DNA from: Deltaproteobacteria bacterium
GTDB lineage: Bacteria > Myxococcota_A > UBA796 > UBA2385
Reading direction: 5' to 3'
NCBI GenBank assembly: GCA_018401435.1
Contig: JAGYJW010000026.1
Span: 37,782 to 101,781 of the forward strand
Length of the DNA stretch: 64,000 nucleotides
Below are positions 44,974 through 54,595 of the stretch, one piece after another (position 1 is the first letter of the stretch; every line of letters starts with the position of its first letter). A program made the translations under genes and the position numbers. The notes below the pieces were generated by a model. That model was given only the letters and a program-made list of their open reading frames with translations, ran no database searches and had not been told where the DNA came from.

Positions 44974-45011
44974 GCGGTAGGGTAGCAGAGGCGGCCGAAT
45001 CAGCCTACCGC
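44974..45011. repeat. Inverted repeat between selB and the PEGA gene
   Basis: GCGGTAGG (44974-44981) and CCTACCGC (45004-45011) are perfect complements with a 22-base loop. No T-run follows, so it is a weak candidate for a terminator or processing site. Confidence 0.35.
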
Positions 45012-45012
45012 T

Positions 45013-46860
45013 TCAACCCGCGCCCGGCCGCCGCTGGTCCCCGTCGCGGCGGGTGATCCTCTGGCCATCCAACCACTCCAGCAGGGGGATGGCGTGTTTG
45101 CGGCTGAGGCCGGTCAGCTCTTTGAAGTCGGCGGCGGCCATGGCGTCGTGGGCCCCGAACCAGGCGCGCACCTGGGCCTCCAGGGCCCGCAGCCTGTCCC
45201 GGTGCAGCAGCCGATCCGCCACCCGCACCAGGGTGCCGGATTCGACGTGAAGATGCGTCAGCTCGGGATCGCGAGAGAGCAGATCCGAGGCCTTGGCCCC
45301 CTCCAGGCCGCCGGCCCGCACCTCGGCCTCCAGGCCAGCGGATCGGGCCGCCTGGCTGGCATCCATGCGGATCTCGAAGTCGGGCAGGCGCATGCGAGGG
45401 CCATCAATGACCAGGGCGCCCGCGCCGGCGAGGCCGTCCACCAGCGCATCGTAGAGCCGTGGCGCCAGGTGGCCCAGGGGGGGACGGTGCAGCTCTCGGC
45501 GCGGGGCCCCCGGCGAGAGGGGCCGGCTGGCGTGGTAGGCCGCCAGGGCCTCCAGCAGGGCGGCCTGCAAGGCCAGGAGGCGGTCGGGGTGCAGCAGGAC
45601 GTCCGCCAGGGGCGCGCCTTCGGTCACGCCGCGCAGGGCGGCCTGGGAAGGGGCCAGCCCCGCGTCCCCGGCCCGCGCCAGCAGCACGCCCCGGTCGCCG
45701 GCCTCCAGGGCCGCCAGCTCGGCCGCCACCCGGGCCCGATCCCGGCGGCGCGCCCGCGGGGCCCAGGGGTCGAGGATCACGCCCCCACCCAGGGTCTCGA
45801 CCGGGCTCTCTCGACGGAGGATGAAGCGATCCCCCGGCAGGGCGATCAGCGGGGCCGCCGTGCGGATCTGCACCCGATGCCGTCGGCCGGGAATGAGCCC
45901 GTCAGGCTCGTCTTCGCCGCCATCCACCTCCAAGACATGCACCACGGCCAGCACCTCGGCCGTGCCCACCAGCAGGCGCACATGGGCGCCGTCGGGCAGG
46001 GCCGGCGCAGCGGCGAGCAGCGTCAGGCGGGCATCCAGGATGCTGGCGGGGGGCAGGCGCCCCGGGTGGCCAATCACCTGGCCCCGGGCGAGGTCGTCGC
46101 GTTCGATGCCGGCGAGGTTGAGGGCCGTGCGCTGGCCGGGCAGGGCCTCGTCCACCTTGTGGCCATGCACCTGCACCCCGCGCACCCGGGCCTTGAGGCC
46201 TTCGGGTTGCACCTCCACCTCGTCACCATCCCGCACCCGGCCGCTGCGCAGGGTGCCCGTCACCACGGTGCCAAAACCCTGGCGCACAAAGGCGCGATCG
46301 ATGGGCAGGCGCAGGGGGCCGCCATCGGGGCGGGTGGCCGCGGGCAAGGCGGCCAGGGCCGCCACCAGGGCGTCCAGGCCGGCAGGCGTGGGGCCCGCCG
46401 CGGTGGCCAACACAGGTGCACCCTCCAGAAAGGTGCCCGCAACCACCTCTTCGACGTCCAGGGCCGCCATCTCCAGCATCTCGGCGTCCACCAGGTCCGA
46501 CATGGTGAGGGCCACGATACCGGCCTTCACCCCCAAGAGGTCGAGAATGGCGAGGTGCTCGCGGGTCTGGGGCATGACGCCGTCCACCGCAGACACGCAG
46601 AGCAGCACGGCGTCCAGCCCGGTGGCCCCGGAGATCATCGTGCGCACCAGGCGCTCGTGGCCGGGCACATCCACAAAGGCGGCCAGGCGCCCATCCGGCA
46701 GGTCCAGGTGGGTGAAGCCCAGGGCGATGGTGATGCCGCGGGCGCGCTCTTCGGGCAGCCGGTCGAGATCCTCACCGGTCAACGCCTTCACCAGGCTGGT
46801 CTTGCCATGGTCGATGTGGCCCGCCGTGCCGATGACCAGGCGGGGACGGCTCTCGGACAT
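45013..46860 (-). CDS. selB: Selenocysteine-specific elongation factor SelB
   Basis: GTPase that delivers selenocysteyl-tRNA to UGA codons marked by a SECIS element. The 615-residue protein has an EF-Tu-like G domain (GHIDHGKTSLV, DVPGHERLV, the NKxD-equivalent TMSDLVDAE), beta-barrel domains II and III, a SelB-specific region, and C-terminal winged-helix repeats ending RKHAIPLLEWLDGQRITRRDGD, which bind SECIS RNA. Its presence implies the organism makes selenoproteins. No selA, selD, tRNA-Sec or obvious selenoprotein gene lies in this window. It is divergent from a transglutaminase-like gene and heads a minus-strand run with the PEGA and giant repeat genes. Confidence 0.92.
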   Translation of the reverse strand: MSESRPRLVIGTAGHIDHGKTSLVKALTGEDLDRLPEERARGITIALGFTHLDLPDGRLAAFVDVPGHERLVRTMISGATGLDAVLLCVSAVDGVMPQTREHLAILDLLGVKAGIVALTMSDLVDAEMLEMAALDVEEVVAGTFLEGAPVLATAAGPTPAGLDALVAALAALPAATRPDGGPLRLPIDRAFVRQGFGTVVTGTLRSGRVRDGDEVEVQPEGLKARVRGVQVHGHKVDEALPGQRTALNLAGIERDDLARGQVIGHPGRLPPASILDARLTLLAAAPALPDGAHVRLLVGTAEVLAVVHVLEVDGGEDEPDGLIPGRRHRVQIRTAAPLIALPGDRFILRRESPVETLGGGVILDPWAPRARRRDRARVAAELAALEAGDRGVLLARAGDAGLAPSQAALRGVTEGAPLADVLLHPDRLLALQAALLEALAAYHASRPLSPGAPRRELHRPPLGHLAPRLYDALVDGLAGAGALVIDGPRMRLPDFEIRMDASQAARSAGLEAEVRAGGLEGAKASDLLSRDPELTHLHVESGTLVRVADRLLHRDRLRALEAQVRAWFGAHDAMAAADFKELTGLSRKHAIPLLEWLDGQRITRRDGDQRRPGAG

Positions 46861-46940
46861 GGGCGCCTCCAGGGGCCAGCCCTAACCGCCCGCCCTGGGC
46901 CTGCCCTGGACGAGGGCCCGCCGAGGACCTATGACGGGCC

Positions 46941-47612
46941 ATGGACCCGACCCCGGCCCACCTGCGCCCCACCGCCGCCCTGGACAGCGACCACCCCGCA
47001 GTGGTCGCCTTCGCCCAGCGCATCGGCGGCGGGCTGCCCCCCAAAGATGCCGCCATCGCGCTCTTTTTCGCGGTGCGTGACGGGTTGCGCTACACGCCCT
47101 GGCGGGTGCGCTTCGAACGCGACGCCTTTCGGGCCAGCGACGCCTTGCTGCGGGATCCGGCCGAGGGGGGGCACTGCATCGACAAGGCCCTGCTGCTGGC
47201 CGCGAGCGCCCGGGTGCTGGGCATTGCCAGCCGCCTGCACTTTGCCAATGTGCGCAACCACCTGGGCACCGGTCAGCTCGAAGCCGCCCTGGGCACCGAC
47301 CTGCTGGTCTTTCACGGCTATGTGGGCCTCTACCTGGGCGGGCGCTGGGTATCGGCCACGCCGGCCTTCAACCGCGAGCTCTGCGCCCGCCTGGGGGTGC
47401 CGCCGCTGGGCTTTGACGGCCAGTCCGACGCGGTCTTTCAGCGCGAGGACCGCGGCGGCGGCCGCCTGCTGGAGATCGTCGAGGACCACGGCCACTACGC
47501 TGATCTCCCCTTTGAGAGGATGATTCGGCAGTGGGAGATTCATTACCCGGCCCTGGTGGCGACGGGGCGTTGGCCCAAACCCAAGGGTGCCCCCGGCCCC
47601 TCGCAAGGCTAA
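46941..47612 (+). CDS. Transglutaminase-like cysteine protease-fold protein
   Basis: A 223-residue cytoplasmic protein of the transglutaminase-like superfamily. The probable nucleophile is the Cys of GGHCIDKALLL, and the His of VFHGYVGLYLGG fits the second catalytic residue. The segment WVSATPAFN is where an Asp would normally complete the triad. Related small bacterial proteins are annotated as putative proteases or cross-linkers without known substrates. It is divergent from selB and followed after 9 bases by a zinc-ribbon membrane protein gene. Confidence 0.8.
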   Translation: MDPTPAHLRPTAALDSDHPAVVAFAQRIGGGLPPKDAAIALFFAVRDGLRYTPWRVRFERDAFRASDALLRDPAEGGHCIDKALLLAASARVLGIASRLHFANVRNHLGTGQLEAALGTDLLVFHGYVGLYLGGRWVSATPAFNRELCARLGVPPLGFDGQSDAVFQREDRGGGRLLEIVEDHGHYADLPFERMIRQWEIHYPALVATGRWPKPKGAPGPSQG

Positions 47613-47621
47613 GCTCGCCGC

Positions 47622-48371
47622 ATGCGCGATGCCTGCCCCGCCTGCCACAGCCAAGTGGACGTCGATGACGGCCAGCTCACCGCCTGCCCGGGCTGCGGCC
47701 ACTGGTGGATTGTGGGCCAGGGCCACGTCGCGCCAACCGGCGACGAGGAGGACGGGCCCGATCCCTGGCTGGCCGAAAGCAGCAGCGCGTCGGGCATCCC
47801 CCAGCTGGCCCAGGCCCCCCTCCCGCCGCCTCGGGCGGTGCGCCGCGGCCCCGCACAGGCCGATCCCGGCGCCCAACCCTGGGAATTCGAGCTTCAGTTT
47901 GCCGAGGGCGACGCCTGGCAGGGCCCCTACGACCGCTTCAGCCTGCGCGAGATGATCTATGTGGGGCGGCTCACCGGCGACGAACAGCTGCGCTCGCCGG
48001 GCGGCGCCGACTGCGAGCGCCTGGGCGATCTGCCCGAGTTCGGCGATGTGTTGCAGCTGCTGGGCAAGACCGAGGTGACGGGCACCCACCGACACAGCAT
48101 CGCGGGCTGGCAGCGCGGCGCCAGCCCCAGCGCGCCGACCCCCGACGCGTCAACGCCCGCAGCAGCCGGGCCTGCCGCGCCGATGGCCGCGCTACCCTCC
48201 GCGCAATCCCCCACGCCTGTCCCCGCGCTATCCCCCTCGCCCGTCCCAGCGCCCGTCCCCGCAAAAGAGCGCGCGGCGGCCCCATCGGCCAGCAAGCTGC
48301 CCATGATCATCGGGTTGGTCTTCCTTCTGGTCATGGGCTTGGGCGTGGTGATCGGCCTCGCCCTGTCCTGA
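47622..48371 (+). CDS. Zinc-ribbon, GYF-like membrane protein
   Basis: A 249-residue protein. The N-terminus has a zinc ribbon with Cys at residues 5, 8, 22 and 25. Next is a segment like the GYF_2 domain (WQGPYDRFSLREMIYVGRLTGDEQL), a Pro/Ala-rich linker, and a single C-terminal membrane helix (LPMIIGLVFLLVMGLGVVIGLAL). GYF_2 modules bind proline-rich peptides, so it may be a membrane-tethered adaptor. This domain mix is common in Myxococcota-type genomes. It converges on the ABC ATPase gene 10 bases away. Confidence 0.75.
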   Translation: MRDACPACHSQVDVDDGQLTACPGCGHWWIVGQGHVAPTGDEEDGPDPWLAESSSASGIPQLAQAPLPPPRAVRRGPAQADPGAQPWEFELQFAEGDAWQGPYDRFSLREMIYVGRLTGDEQLRSPGGADCERLGDLPEFGDVLQLLGKTEVTGTHRHSIAGWQRGASPSAPTPDASTPAAAGPAAPMAALPSAQSPTPVPALSPSPVPAPVPAKERAAAPSASKLPMIIGLVFLLVMGLGVVIGLALS

Positions 48372-48381
48372 CCCGGCGGCC

Positions 48382-49332
48382 TCAGCCCATCGTCAAGCGG
48401 CGGAAGACCTCTTCGAGGTTGGATTTTTCGCGGGCCAGCTCCAGCAGCACCAGGCCCCGGTCCACCGCCAGCTGAAAGAGGGCGGCGCGCACATCCTCGC
48501 TGGCCAGCACCTCGAAGGCGTGGGTGTCGGGGTCGGCCGCCTCCATCATGCGGGCGCGGTCCACGCCGGGAATGGCCTGCACGGCCTGCAATACGGCCTC
48601 GGGGCTGGCCTCCACCTTGCCGGCCCCAAAGACCACCTGCAGCATCAGGCCGCCCCGGGTGCGGGCGGTCACATCGTCGGTGGCGCCGTCGGCCACGATG
48701 GCGCCCTTGTTGATGATGATGACGCGGTCGCAGGTGGCCTGGACCTCGCTGAGGATGTGGGTGGAGAGGATCACCGTACGGCGTCGGCCGATCTCGCGGA
48801 TGAGGTTGCGGATCTCGACGATCTGGTTGGGGTCGAGGCCCGTGGTGGGCTCGTCCAGGATGAGGATGGGGGGGCTGTGCAGCAGGGCCTGGGCCAGGCC
48901 CACCCGCTGGCGGTAGCCCTTGGACAAGGAGCCCACGGTCTGCCCCAGGCGCTCGTCGATGCCGCACTCCTGGGCCACTCGCTCGATGGCCCGGGCCAGC
49001 TCGGCCTTGCCCAGGCCGCGGATCTCGCCGATGTAGCGCAGGTAGTCGCCCACGCGCATATCGGGGTAGATCGGGGCATTTTCAGGCAGGTAGCCCACCC
49101 GGCGCTGGGCCTCGATGGGGTCGGCCAGGGTCTCGTGGCCCTGGATGGCGGCCCGCCCCGCGCTGGGGGCCAGAAAGCCCGTCAGCACCTTCATGGCGGT
49201 GCTCTTGCCCGCGCCATTGGGCCCCAAGAAGCCCACGACCTCGCCTTCGGAAATCTGGAAGCTGATGCCCCGCAAGGCGACAAAGCTGCCATAGGACTTG
49301 TGAAGGTCGGCGACCTCGATGGCGACGGTCAT
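48382..49332 (-). CDS. ABC transporter ATP-binding protein without partner permease
   Basis: A 316-residue ABC-2-type ATPase, similar in layout to GldA or daunorubicin-resistance transport ATPases: Walker A GPNGAGKST, signature LSKGYRQRV, Walker B ILILDEPTTGLDP, and a C-terminal extension of about 90 residues. It should power an exporter, but no ABC-2 permease lies beside it. The gene before it encodes a PPC lipoprotein and the gene after it is convergent. The permease may be elsewhere in the genome. ATG 49332 is chosen over an upstream start 27 bases away because it matches the family N-terminus (MTVAIEVADLHKSYG). Confidence 0.88.
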   Translation of the reverse strand: MTVAIEVADLHKSYGSFVALRGISFQISEGEVVGFLGPNGAGKSTAMKVLTGFLAPSAGRAAIQGHETLADPIEAQRRVGYLPENAPIYPDMRVGDYLRYIGEIRGLGKAELARAIERVAQECGIDERLGQTVGSLSKGYRQRVGLAQALLHSPPILILDEPTTGLDPNQIVEIRNLIREIGRRRTVILSTHILSEVQATCDRVIIINKGAIVADGATDDVTARTRGGLMLQVVFGAGKVEASPEAVLQAVQAIPGVDRARMMEAADPDTHAFEVLASEDVRAALFQLAVDRGLVLLELAREKSNLEEVFRRLTMG

Positions 49333-49410
49333 GGGCAACACTCCGGGGGCTGACCCCACTACGCGCGGGGGCCCCCAGGTGTAACCGCGTGGCCGGCTGC
49401 GATCTGCGCT

Positions 49411-50862
49411 TCAGGGGGCCGCGACCCACTCGATGCGCATCGTATAGGGCATGTCGCCGGCCGCCCCCGACCAGGGCAGCACGATGAAGGTGTAGGTCTG
49501 GCCGGGCTCAAAGAGGAATTCCCACTGGCCCAGGCTGTCGATGGTCTCGGGCTTGCCCTCTTCGATGCCCCAGCCGGCCGCGTAGATGGTGCCATCGGGG
49601 CCATTCAGGTTGAGGTCGAGGTTGTAGCTGTCGTCGGGCCAATCCAGGCTGATCAGGGCGGCGACGGGCTCAGCCACGGTGATGCTGAAGGCGTCGTTGT
49701 CCCCGACCCAGCTGGGGTCGGCCGTCTCGAAGTTCAGGCTGCCCCGCACGATATCCACCAGGCCAGCGCCGCTGCCCACGCCGAGATCCTGGGGCGTGCC
49801 GCCGATGATCGTGTATTCATCATCGATCTCGACGTCGTTGGGCTCGATCTCGCTGACCGAGAAGCCCAGGGGCACCGGCGCGAGGGCGTCCAGGGTCAGG
49901 GCCTTGCCTTTGTGCACATCCTCGCCCACCTCGTCGGTGCGCAGCTTCACCTCCACCACCTCGGTGGCATAGAGCACGCCGGGGCCGATGCCGCCGCGCA
50001 AGCCCACGAAGCTGCCCCCATGAAGAAAGACCGCGCCGACCTTCTCGTTGACGGCGGTGGTGGTGTCCGGATCTTCCGGGGCGGCGGTGTCCTCGCTGCC
50101 GGTGCCGGGCACATCGGTGGTCTCCACCGACCGGATGTCCAGCATCGTCCAGTCGCCCACCCAGCTCAAGGTGGCCGGGTCCAGGGTGAATTCCTTGACC
50201 GAGGTGCCGCCCAGCAGCGCTCCCCGGTCGGCCGGGTCGGCATTCTGCCAGGCGCCCACATAGACGGCCTTGCCGTTGGGGTCGAAGCCACTCAACAGGA
50301 TGTCGTAGTCGCGAACCGACCCATCGCCGCCGAGGCCGGCAACACGCACGCCATAGGTCGTGTTGGCAGACAGCGAAAGATCCGCGGTGAAGCTGCCATA
50401 GCTGCCCGCGGTGCTCTCGGACAGAATGGGCACCGGGTTGCCCTCCGGGTCCAGCTCGGACAGGTTGAGCACCTCGATGCGGAAGGTCGCCGTCTCGTCG
50501 GGCAAGGGCGCCGCGGTGTCCAGGGACTCGGGTGCAGAATCGGCCCAGGTCATTGTCAAGGTGGACGCACCATCCTCCAAGGCGGTGAGGCGGAACCAGT
50601 CCTGGTCGCCCGTGGACGGGTTGAAGCTGGCGATGCTGCCGTGCAGCTTGACGTGCCGGTAGCTGTAGGGGCCGATCTCGTCGGCCACCCCCTCGGCCCA
50701 GTCGTCGTTGGCCCGGCTATCGCCTTCGGTCTCGGCCACCAGCTGGGGCGGAATGGAGAGGGTGCCCTTGATCACGCTGCGGTCGATGCCGGTCTCGGGC
50801 AAGGCGCAGCTCAGGAGCAGGACGAGGGTGGCGCTCGCGGCGCGTGCGGTCTGGGCGGACAT
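49411..50862 (-). CDS. Lipoprotein with PPC-like beta domains
   Basis: A 483-residue lipoprotein (lipobox LLSC). It contains two regions that look like bacterial pre-peptidase C-terminal (PPC) beta domains: one around GPYSYRHVKLHGSIASFNPSTGDQDWFRL and one around DPSWVGDNDAFSITVAEPVAALISLDW, ending LFEPGQTYTFIVLPWSG. Between them is a Asp/Thr/Pro-rich stretch. PPC domains usually sit on secreted enzymes, but no enzyme domain is visible. The start codon directly follows the TonB receptor stop, so it is coupled to that receptor and may be its surface partner. Confidence 0.75.
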   Translation of the reverse strand: MSAQTARAASATLVLLLSCALPETGIDRSVIKGTLSIPPQLVAETEGDSRANDDWAEGVADEIGPYSYRHVKLHGSIASFNPSTGDQDWFRLTALEDGASTLTMTWADSAPESLDTAAPLPDETATFRIEVLNLSELDPEGNPVPILSESTAGSYGSFTADLSLSANTTYGVRVAGLGGDGSVRDYDILLSGFDPNGKAVYVGAWQNADPADRGALLGGTSVKEFTLDPATLSWVGDWTMLDIRSVETTDVPGTGSEDTAAPEDPDTTTAVNEKVGAVFLHGGSFVGLRGGIGPGVLYATEVVEVKLRTDEVGEDVHKGKALTLDALAPVPLGFSVSEIEPNDVEIDDEYTIIGGTPQDLGVGSGAGLVDIVRGSLNFETADPSWVGDNDAFSITVAEPVAALISLDWPDDSYNLDLNLNGPDGTIYAAGWGIEEGKPETIDSLGQWEFLFEPGQTYTFIVLPWSGAAGDMPYTMRIEWVAAP

Positions 50863-53685
50863 TTAGAACTCTCCCCGGAGGCCGATCTGCAGGTAGCGGG
50901 GCAGCTGGCGCGACTGGGCCTGGCCAAAGCTCAGGTTGCCCTCTTGGTCGAGGCTGGCGCTGCCATCGGGGTCGTCCACGGCGGTCTGCACCGACGTGAC
51001 CGTGCGGTTGTTGAGCACGTTGAAGCACTCCAAGGTGAGGTCCCAGGTGGTCTGGAAGGCCGCCACCGTGGCGCCCACCTTCAGGTCCAGCTTGCTGGTG
51101 GCGGGCAGGCGGTAGTCGCCGTCGATGCTCTCGCGAACCAGCGACCAGTCGCCAAAGACGCCGTTGTAGTAGGCGGGCCGGTAGGGCTCGCCGGACAACA
51201 TCTGGAAGTTCCAGGCAAAGATGCCGCCCAGACCCCAGTTCTCGTTGAACTCCGCCAGCAGCGGATCGCGCCAGGACCCCGCCACCTTGATGGCGTGGGG
51301 CACATCATAGGGCATCAGCCCCACCTCGTAGCTGCGCAGGGTGGGCACATCATAGGTGGAGGAGGCCAGGCCCTGGCCGATGTCGTCGCGGTAGCGCCCA
51401 TAGCTGCGGCTATAGGTGTAGCTGGCCAGCATGCCCCACTTCTCGCCCCACTGCTTGTTGGCTTGGAACTCCAGGCTGGTATATTGCATGAAGGCGTCAT
51501 CGGGGGTGCGCAGACGGTAGCGGGCCTCGCCCGTGCCGTCGCGGCTGCTGAGGATCTCGCTGCCGTCTTCGCTCCAGACCAAGTTGACCTCGTCGTCTTC
51601 AAAGAGGTTGCGCGTCTCTTCATAGGAGAAGGTCACGCCGACGGCGAAGCCCTCGCCCATGTCGCGGTTCAACCCGGCCGAGAACTCGTCGGAGTAGGGC
51701 ATGCGCAGCTGGTCGTGCACCTCGAAGCTGCTCGCAAAGGAGTAGCTCGGGTTGTCGGACCAGGCGCCGGCCTCGCTGTCCCAGTCGTAGTAGCCGCCGC
51801 CATTGGTGCCCTTGGACAGGATGTCGGCGATCTCCAGCCAGCCCGTGTCGTAGAAGCGGCCGTAATAGGCGAAGAGGCTGGTGCGGCCGTCGTTGGTGAG
51901 GTCGTAGGCGGCACCAAAGCGCGGCGCGGCGGTGATCTGGGTGGAGTAGACCAGCTCGCCGATGTTGTTGGTGAAGCCGGATTTGTCGAAGCGCACGCCC
52001 GGCCGAAGGGTCAGGCGCCCGCCCAGGGTCCAGACGTCTTGCAGATACCAGCCCACCATATAGCCGCTCAGATCGGTGGCCCCGCTGCTGTCGTATTTGA
52101 CCAGCAGGGTGGGGACATAGGACTCGAGGTCATCGGGGGTGGTGGTGTAGCTGAAGTAGGGGATGCCCTTCTCCAGCCCCGGGCTGGCCGAGCTGCTGGT
52201 GAGCAGATCGCCCTGGAAGCCCAGCTTGAACTGGTGCTCTCCGGCGAAGTCCACGAACTGCGTCCACGCCGCCGTCAGCGTGTTGCGGTCGCGCTGGGTC
52301 CGGTAGGCATAGGGGAAGGTCCCATAAGAGAAGCCGTCGGGGTCATAGCCAAACCAGCCCGTCTCGACGCCATATTGCGCGGCGATGTCATTGGGGAAGG
52401 ACTGCTTGCAGGTGCCGTCAGCGGCGTAGGCCTTGCAGCTGTCCTTCCACTGCATGGGCTCCACCTTGATGTAGCTGCTGCTGTGGCTGTACTGGGCGTC
52501 GATGATGGTCTTGCTGGTGGGCGTGCCCTGGTAGCCCGCAGACACCAGCCAGCCGCCCTGGCGCCACCACGTCTCTGCATTGGGCAACGTGTAGACCGAT
52601 GACTCGGAGTTGTCGATATTGGTGGGGTCGGCCTGGCCCTGCAGCCAGATGCGGTGGTCGGGGTGGGGGCTGAAGGTGAGCTTGCCAAAGAGGTAGGCGC
52701 TCTTCCAGTTGCGCGTCGGGACGGAGAATTCCTTGGGGTAGATCTCGCGCACATCCTCGGTCAGCACCGGGGTGTAGAGGTCGCGGGACAGCTGCACGCC
52801 CGTAAAGAACCACAGCTTCTCTTTGACGATGGGGCCGCCCAGGTTGAGCGCGACCATCTGGCTGGCCTGGTCGGGCTTGGGCACGCCCTCCTCTTCGGGA
52901 AGGGGCTTGTAGAGCTGGGTCTGGGTGCTGTTGTAGAGCACCTGCACATCGCCCTCGAACTCGTCGCCGCCGGACCGGGTGACCACATTGACCGCCCCGC
53001 CCAGGCTGCGGCCATACTCGGCGTCCATGCCGCCGGTGATGACCTGGATCTCTTCGATCACGTCGAAGTTCATATTGGCGGAGAAGGTGTTGGTCAGCGG
53101 GTCCGTCGTATTGACGCCGTCCACATAGTACTGGTTCGAGAAGGACAAGCCGCCCCGTACATTGGGATTGCCCGTGCCGTTGTCATTCACGCCCGGCGCG
53201 AAGCCCATGGCAGATTGGTAGTCGCGGCCCGCGTTGGGCAGGTCGCGCAGCATCTCCTTGCTCATCACCAGGCCCGTGCGGGTGGTGGAGACGTCCACGG
53301 TGGGGGCCCGGTCGGTGATCACCAGCTCTTCGCCGGCCACCGCGGGGGTGAGGGTGAGGTTGGCGGTGGTGGTCAGGCCCGACTGGATGCGCAGGCTGAC
53401 CTCTTGCACGCCAAAGCCGGCCAGCTCGGCCCGCAGGCTGTAGTCGCCCACGGGCAGGCCGGTGAAGCGGAAGCGGCCTTCGTCGTCGGCCTGCTCCTGG
53501 CGCGCGCCCTGCATCTGGGGGGCGTTGAGGGTGAGCAGCACCCCAGGCACCGCGAGGCCCTCGGGATCGGTCACGGTGCCGCGCAGCTGGCCGGTCAGCT
53601 CCACCGCAGAGGCGGTCTTGCTACCCAGCAACAGGAAGAGGAGGGCGCTGAGCAGGCTCAGCGGGACGGTCGCGCGTCGAAGCAT
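50863..53685 (-). CDS. TonB-dependent outer membrane receptor
   Basis: A 940-residue outer membrane receptor. After a signal peptide there is a carboxypeptidase-regulatory-like domain (LTGQLRGTVTDPEGLAVPGVLL), as in SusC-like or Oar proteins. A plug domain follows (VRGGLSFSNQYYVDGVNTTDP, GMDAEYGRSLGGAVNVVTRSGG), then a 22-strand-type barrel with many Tyr/Trp-rich strands, ending in Phe (IGLRGEF), the usual C-terminal residue. The substrate cannot be read. A PPC lipoprotein gene starts at the very next base after its stop. The gene is divergent from exonuclease III. Confidence 0.9.
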   Translation of the reverse strand: MLRRATVPLSLLSALLFLLLGSKTASAVELTGQLRGTVTDPEGLAVPGVLLTLNAPQMQGARQEQADDEGRFRFTGLPVGDYSLRAELAGFGVQEVSLRIQSGLTTTANLTLTPAVAGEELVITDRAPTVDVSTTRTGLVMSKEMLRDLPNAGRDYQSAMGFAPGVNDNGTGNPNVRGGLSFSNQYYVDGVNTTDPLTNTFSANMNFDVIEEIQVITGGMDAEYGRSLGGAVNVVTRSGGDEFEGDVQVLYNSTQTQLYKPLPEEEGVPKPDQASQMVALNLGGPIVKEKLWFFTGVQLSRDLYTPVLTEDVREIYPKEFSVPTRNWKSAYLFGKLTFSPHPDHRIWLQGQADPTNIDNSESSVYTLPNAETWWRQGGWLVSAGYQGTPTSKTIIDAQYSHSSSYIKVEPMQWKDSCKAYAADGTCKQSFPNDIAAQYGVETGWFGYDPDGFSYGTFPYAYRTQRDRNTLTAAWTQFVDFAGEHQFKLGFQGDLLTSSSASPGLEKGIPYFSYTTTPDDLESYVPTLLVKYDSSGATDLSGYMVGWYLQDVWTLGGRLTLRPGVRFDKSGFTNNIGELVYSTQITAAPRFGAAYDLTNDGRTSLFAYYGRFYDTGWLEIADILSKGTNGGGYYDWDSEAGAWSDNPSYSFASSFEVHDQLRMPYSDEFSAGLNRDMGEGFAVGVTFSYEETRNLFEDDEVNLVWSEDGSEILSSRDGTGEARYRLRTPDDAFMQYTSLEFQANKQWGEKWGMLASYTYSRSYGRYRDDIGQGLASSTYDVPTLRSYEVGLMPYDVPHAIKVAGSWRDPLLAEFNENWGLGGIFAWNFQMLSGEPYRPAYYNGVFGDWSLVRESIDGDYRLPATSKLDLKVGATVAAFQTTWDLTLECFNVLNNRTVTSVQTAVDDPDGSASLDQEGNLSFGQAQSRQLPRYLQIGLRGEF

Positions 53686-53800
53686 GGGACCTCAGCAAGG
53701 GCGGAACCCGCGGACAGTACCGGAGGGCGGGCCAAATGGGTAGGGTCGCCGACCCACCCCCCCGGAAGGTTTCGTTTCCCTCACGGGTTATGAGCGGTTC

Positions 53801-54595
53801 ATGCGCATCACCACATGGAATATCAACTCGCTCCGGGCCCGCCTTCACCGGGTGCCCGACTGGCTCGATCAGGCCGCCCCCGACGTGCTCTGCCTGCAAG
53901 AGACCAAGTGCCAGGACAAGGAGTTCCCGCGCGAGCTCTTCGAGGCGCGGGGCTACCAGGTCGCGATCTACGGCCAGAAGACCTACAATGGCGTGGCCAT
54001 CGCCTCCAAGCTGCCCATGACCGATATCGAGCTGGGCCTGCCGCTTCAGGGCGACCCCGAGGCGCGGGGCATCGCCGCCACCATCGGCGGCATCAAGGTG
54101 GTGAACCTCTACGTGGTCAACGGCAAGGCCGTCGGCGACGCCAAATACGCCTACAAGCTGCGCTGGCTGGACGCCTTGTGCGACCGCACCGACGCCTGGC
54201 GGGCGGCCGGCGGCCCCCTGCTGCTCTGTGGCGACTTCAACATCGCCCCGACGGACGAGGACACCTGGGACGCCGACCTCTGGTTTGGCAAGGTGCTGTG
54301 CAGCCCGCCAGAGCGCGCCCGCTTCCAGCGCCTGCTGGACAGCGGCCTGGTGGACGCCTTCCGCAAGAAGCACCCCGACGCCTGGGGGCGCTATGCCCAC
54401 ACCTGGTGGGATTACCGCGGAGGCGGCTTCCAGCGCGGCTTTGGCATGCGCATCGACCACTTCCTGGTCACGGCCGACCTCTTGGACCGCAGCCGGGCGG
54501 TGGTCATCGACCGCGAGGCCCGCAAGGGCGAGAAGCCCAGCGATCACGCTCCTGTGACACTGTTTTTGGACGAGGACCCGCCCGCCGCCAGCTGA
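53801..54595 (+). CDS. xth: Exodeoxyribonuclease III (AP endonuclease)
   Basis: Base-excision repair enzyme that cuts at abasic sites and degrades 3' ends. The 264-residue protein has TTWNINSLRARL, LCLQETKCQD, YNGVAIASK, LLLCGDFNIAP, MRIDHFLVT and SDHAPVT, holding the metal Glu, catalytic Asp/Asn pair and His. Length is standard. It is divergent from the TonB receptor gene. A LeuD-LeuC fusion gene starts 60 bases downstream. Confidence 0.95.
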   Translation: MRITTWNINSLRARLHRVPDWLDQAAPDVLCLQETKCQDKEFPRELFEARGYQVAIYGQKTYNGVAIASKLPMTDIELGLPLQGDPEARGIAATIGGIKVVNLYVVNGKAVGDAKYAYKLRWLDALCDRTDAWRAAGGPLLLCGDFNIAPTDEDTWDADLWFGKVLCSPPERARFQRLLDSGLVDAFRKKHPDAWGRYAHTWWDYRGGGFQRGFGMRIDHFLVTADLLDRSRAVVIDREARKGEKPSDHAPVTLFLDEDPPAAS

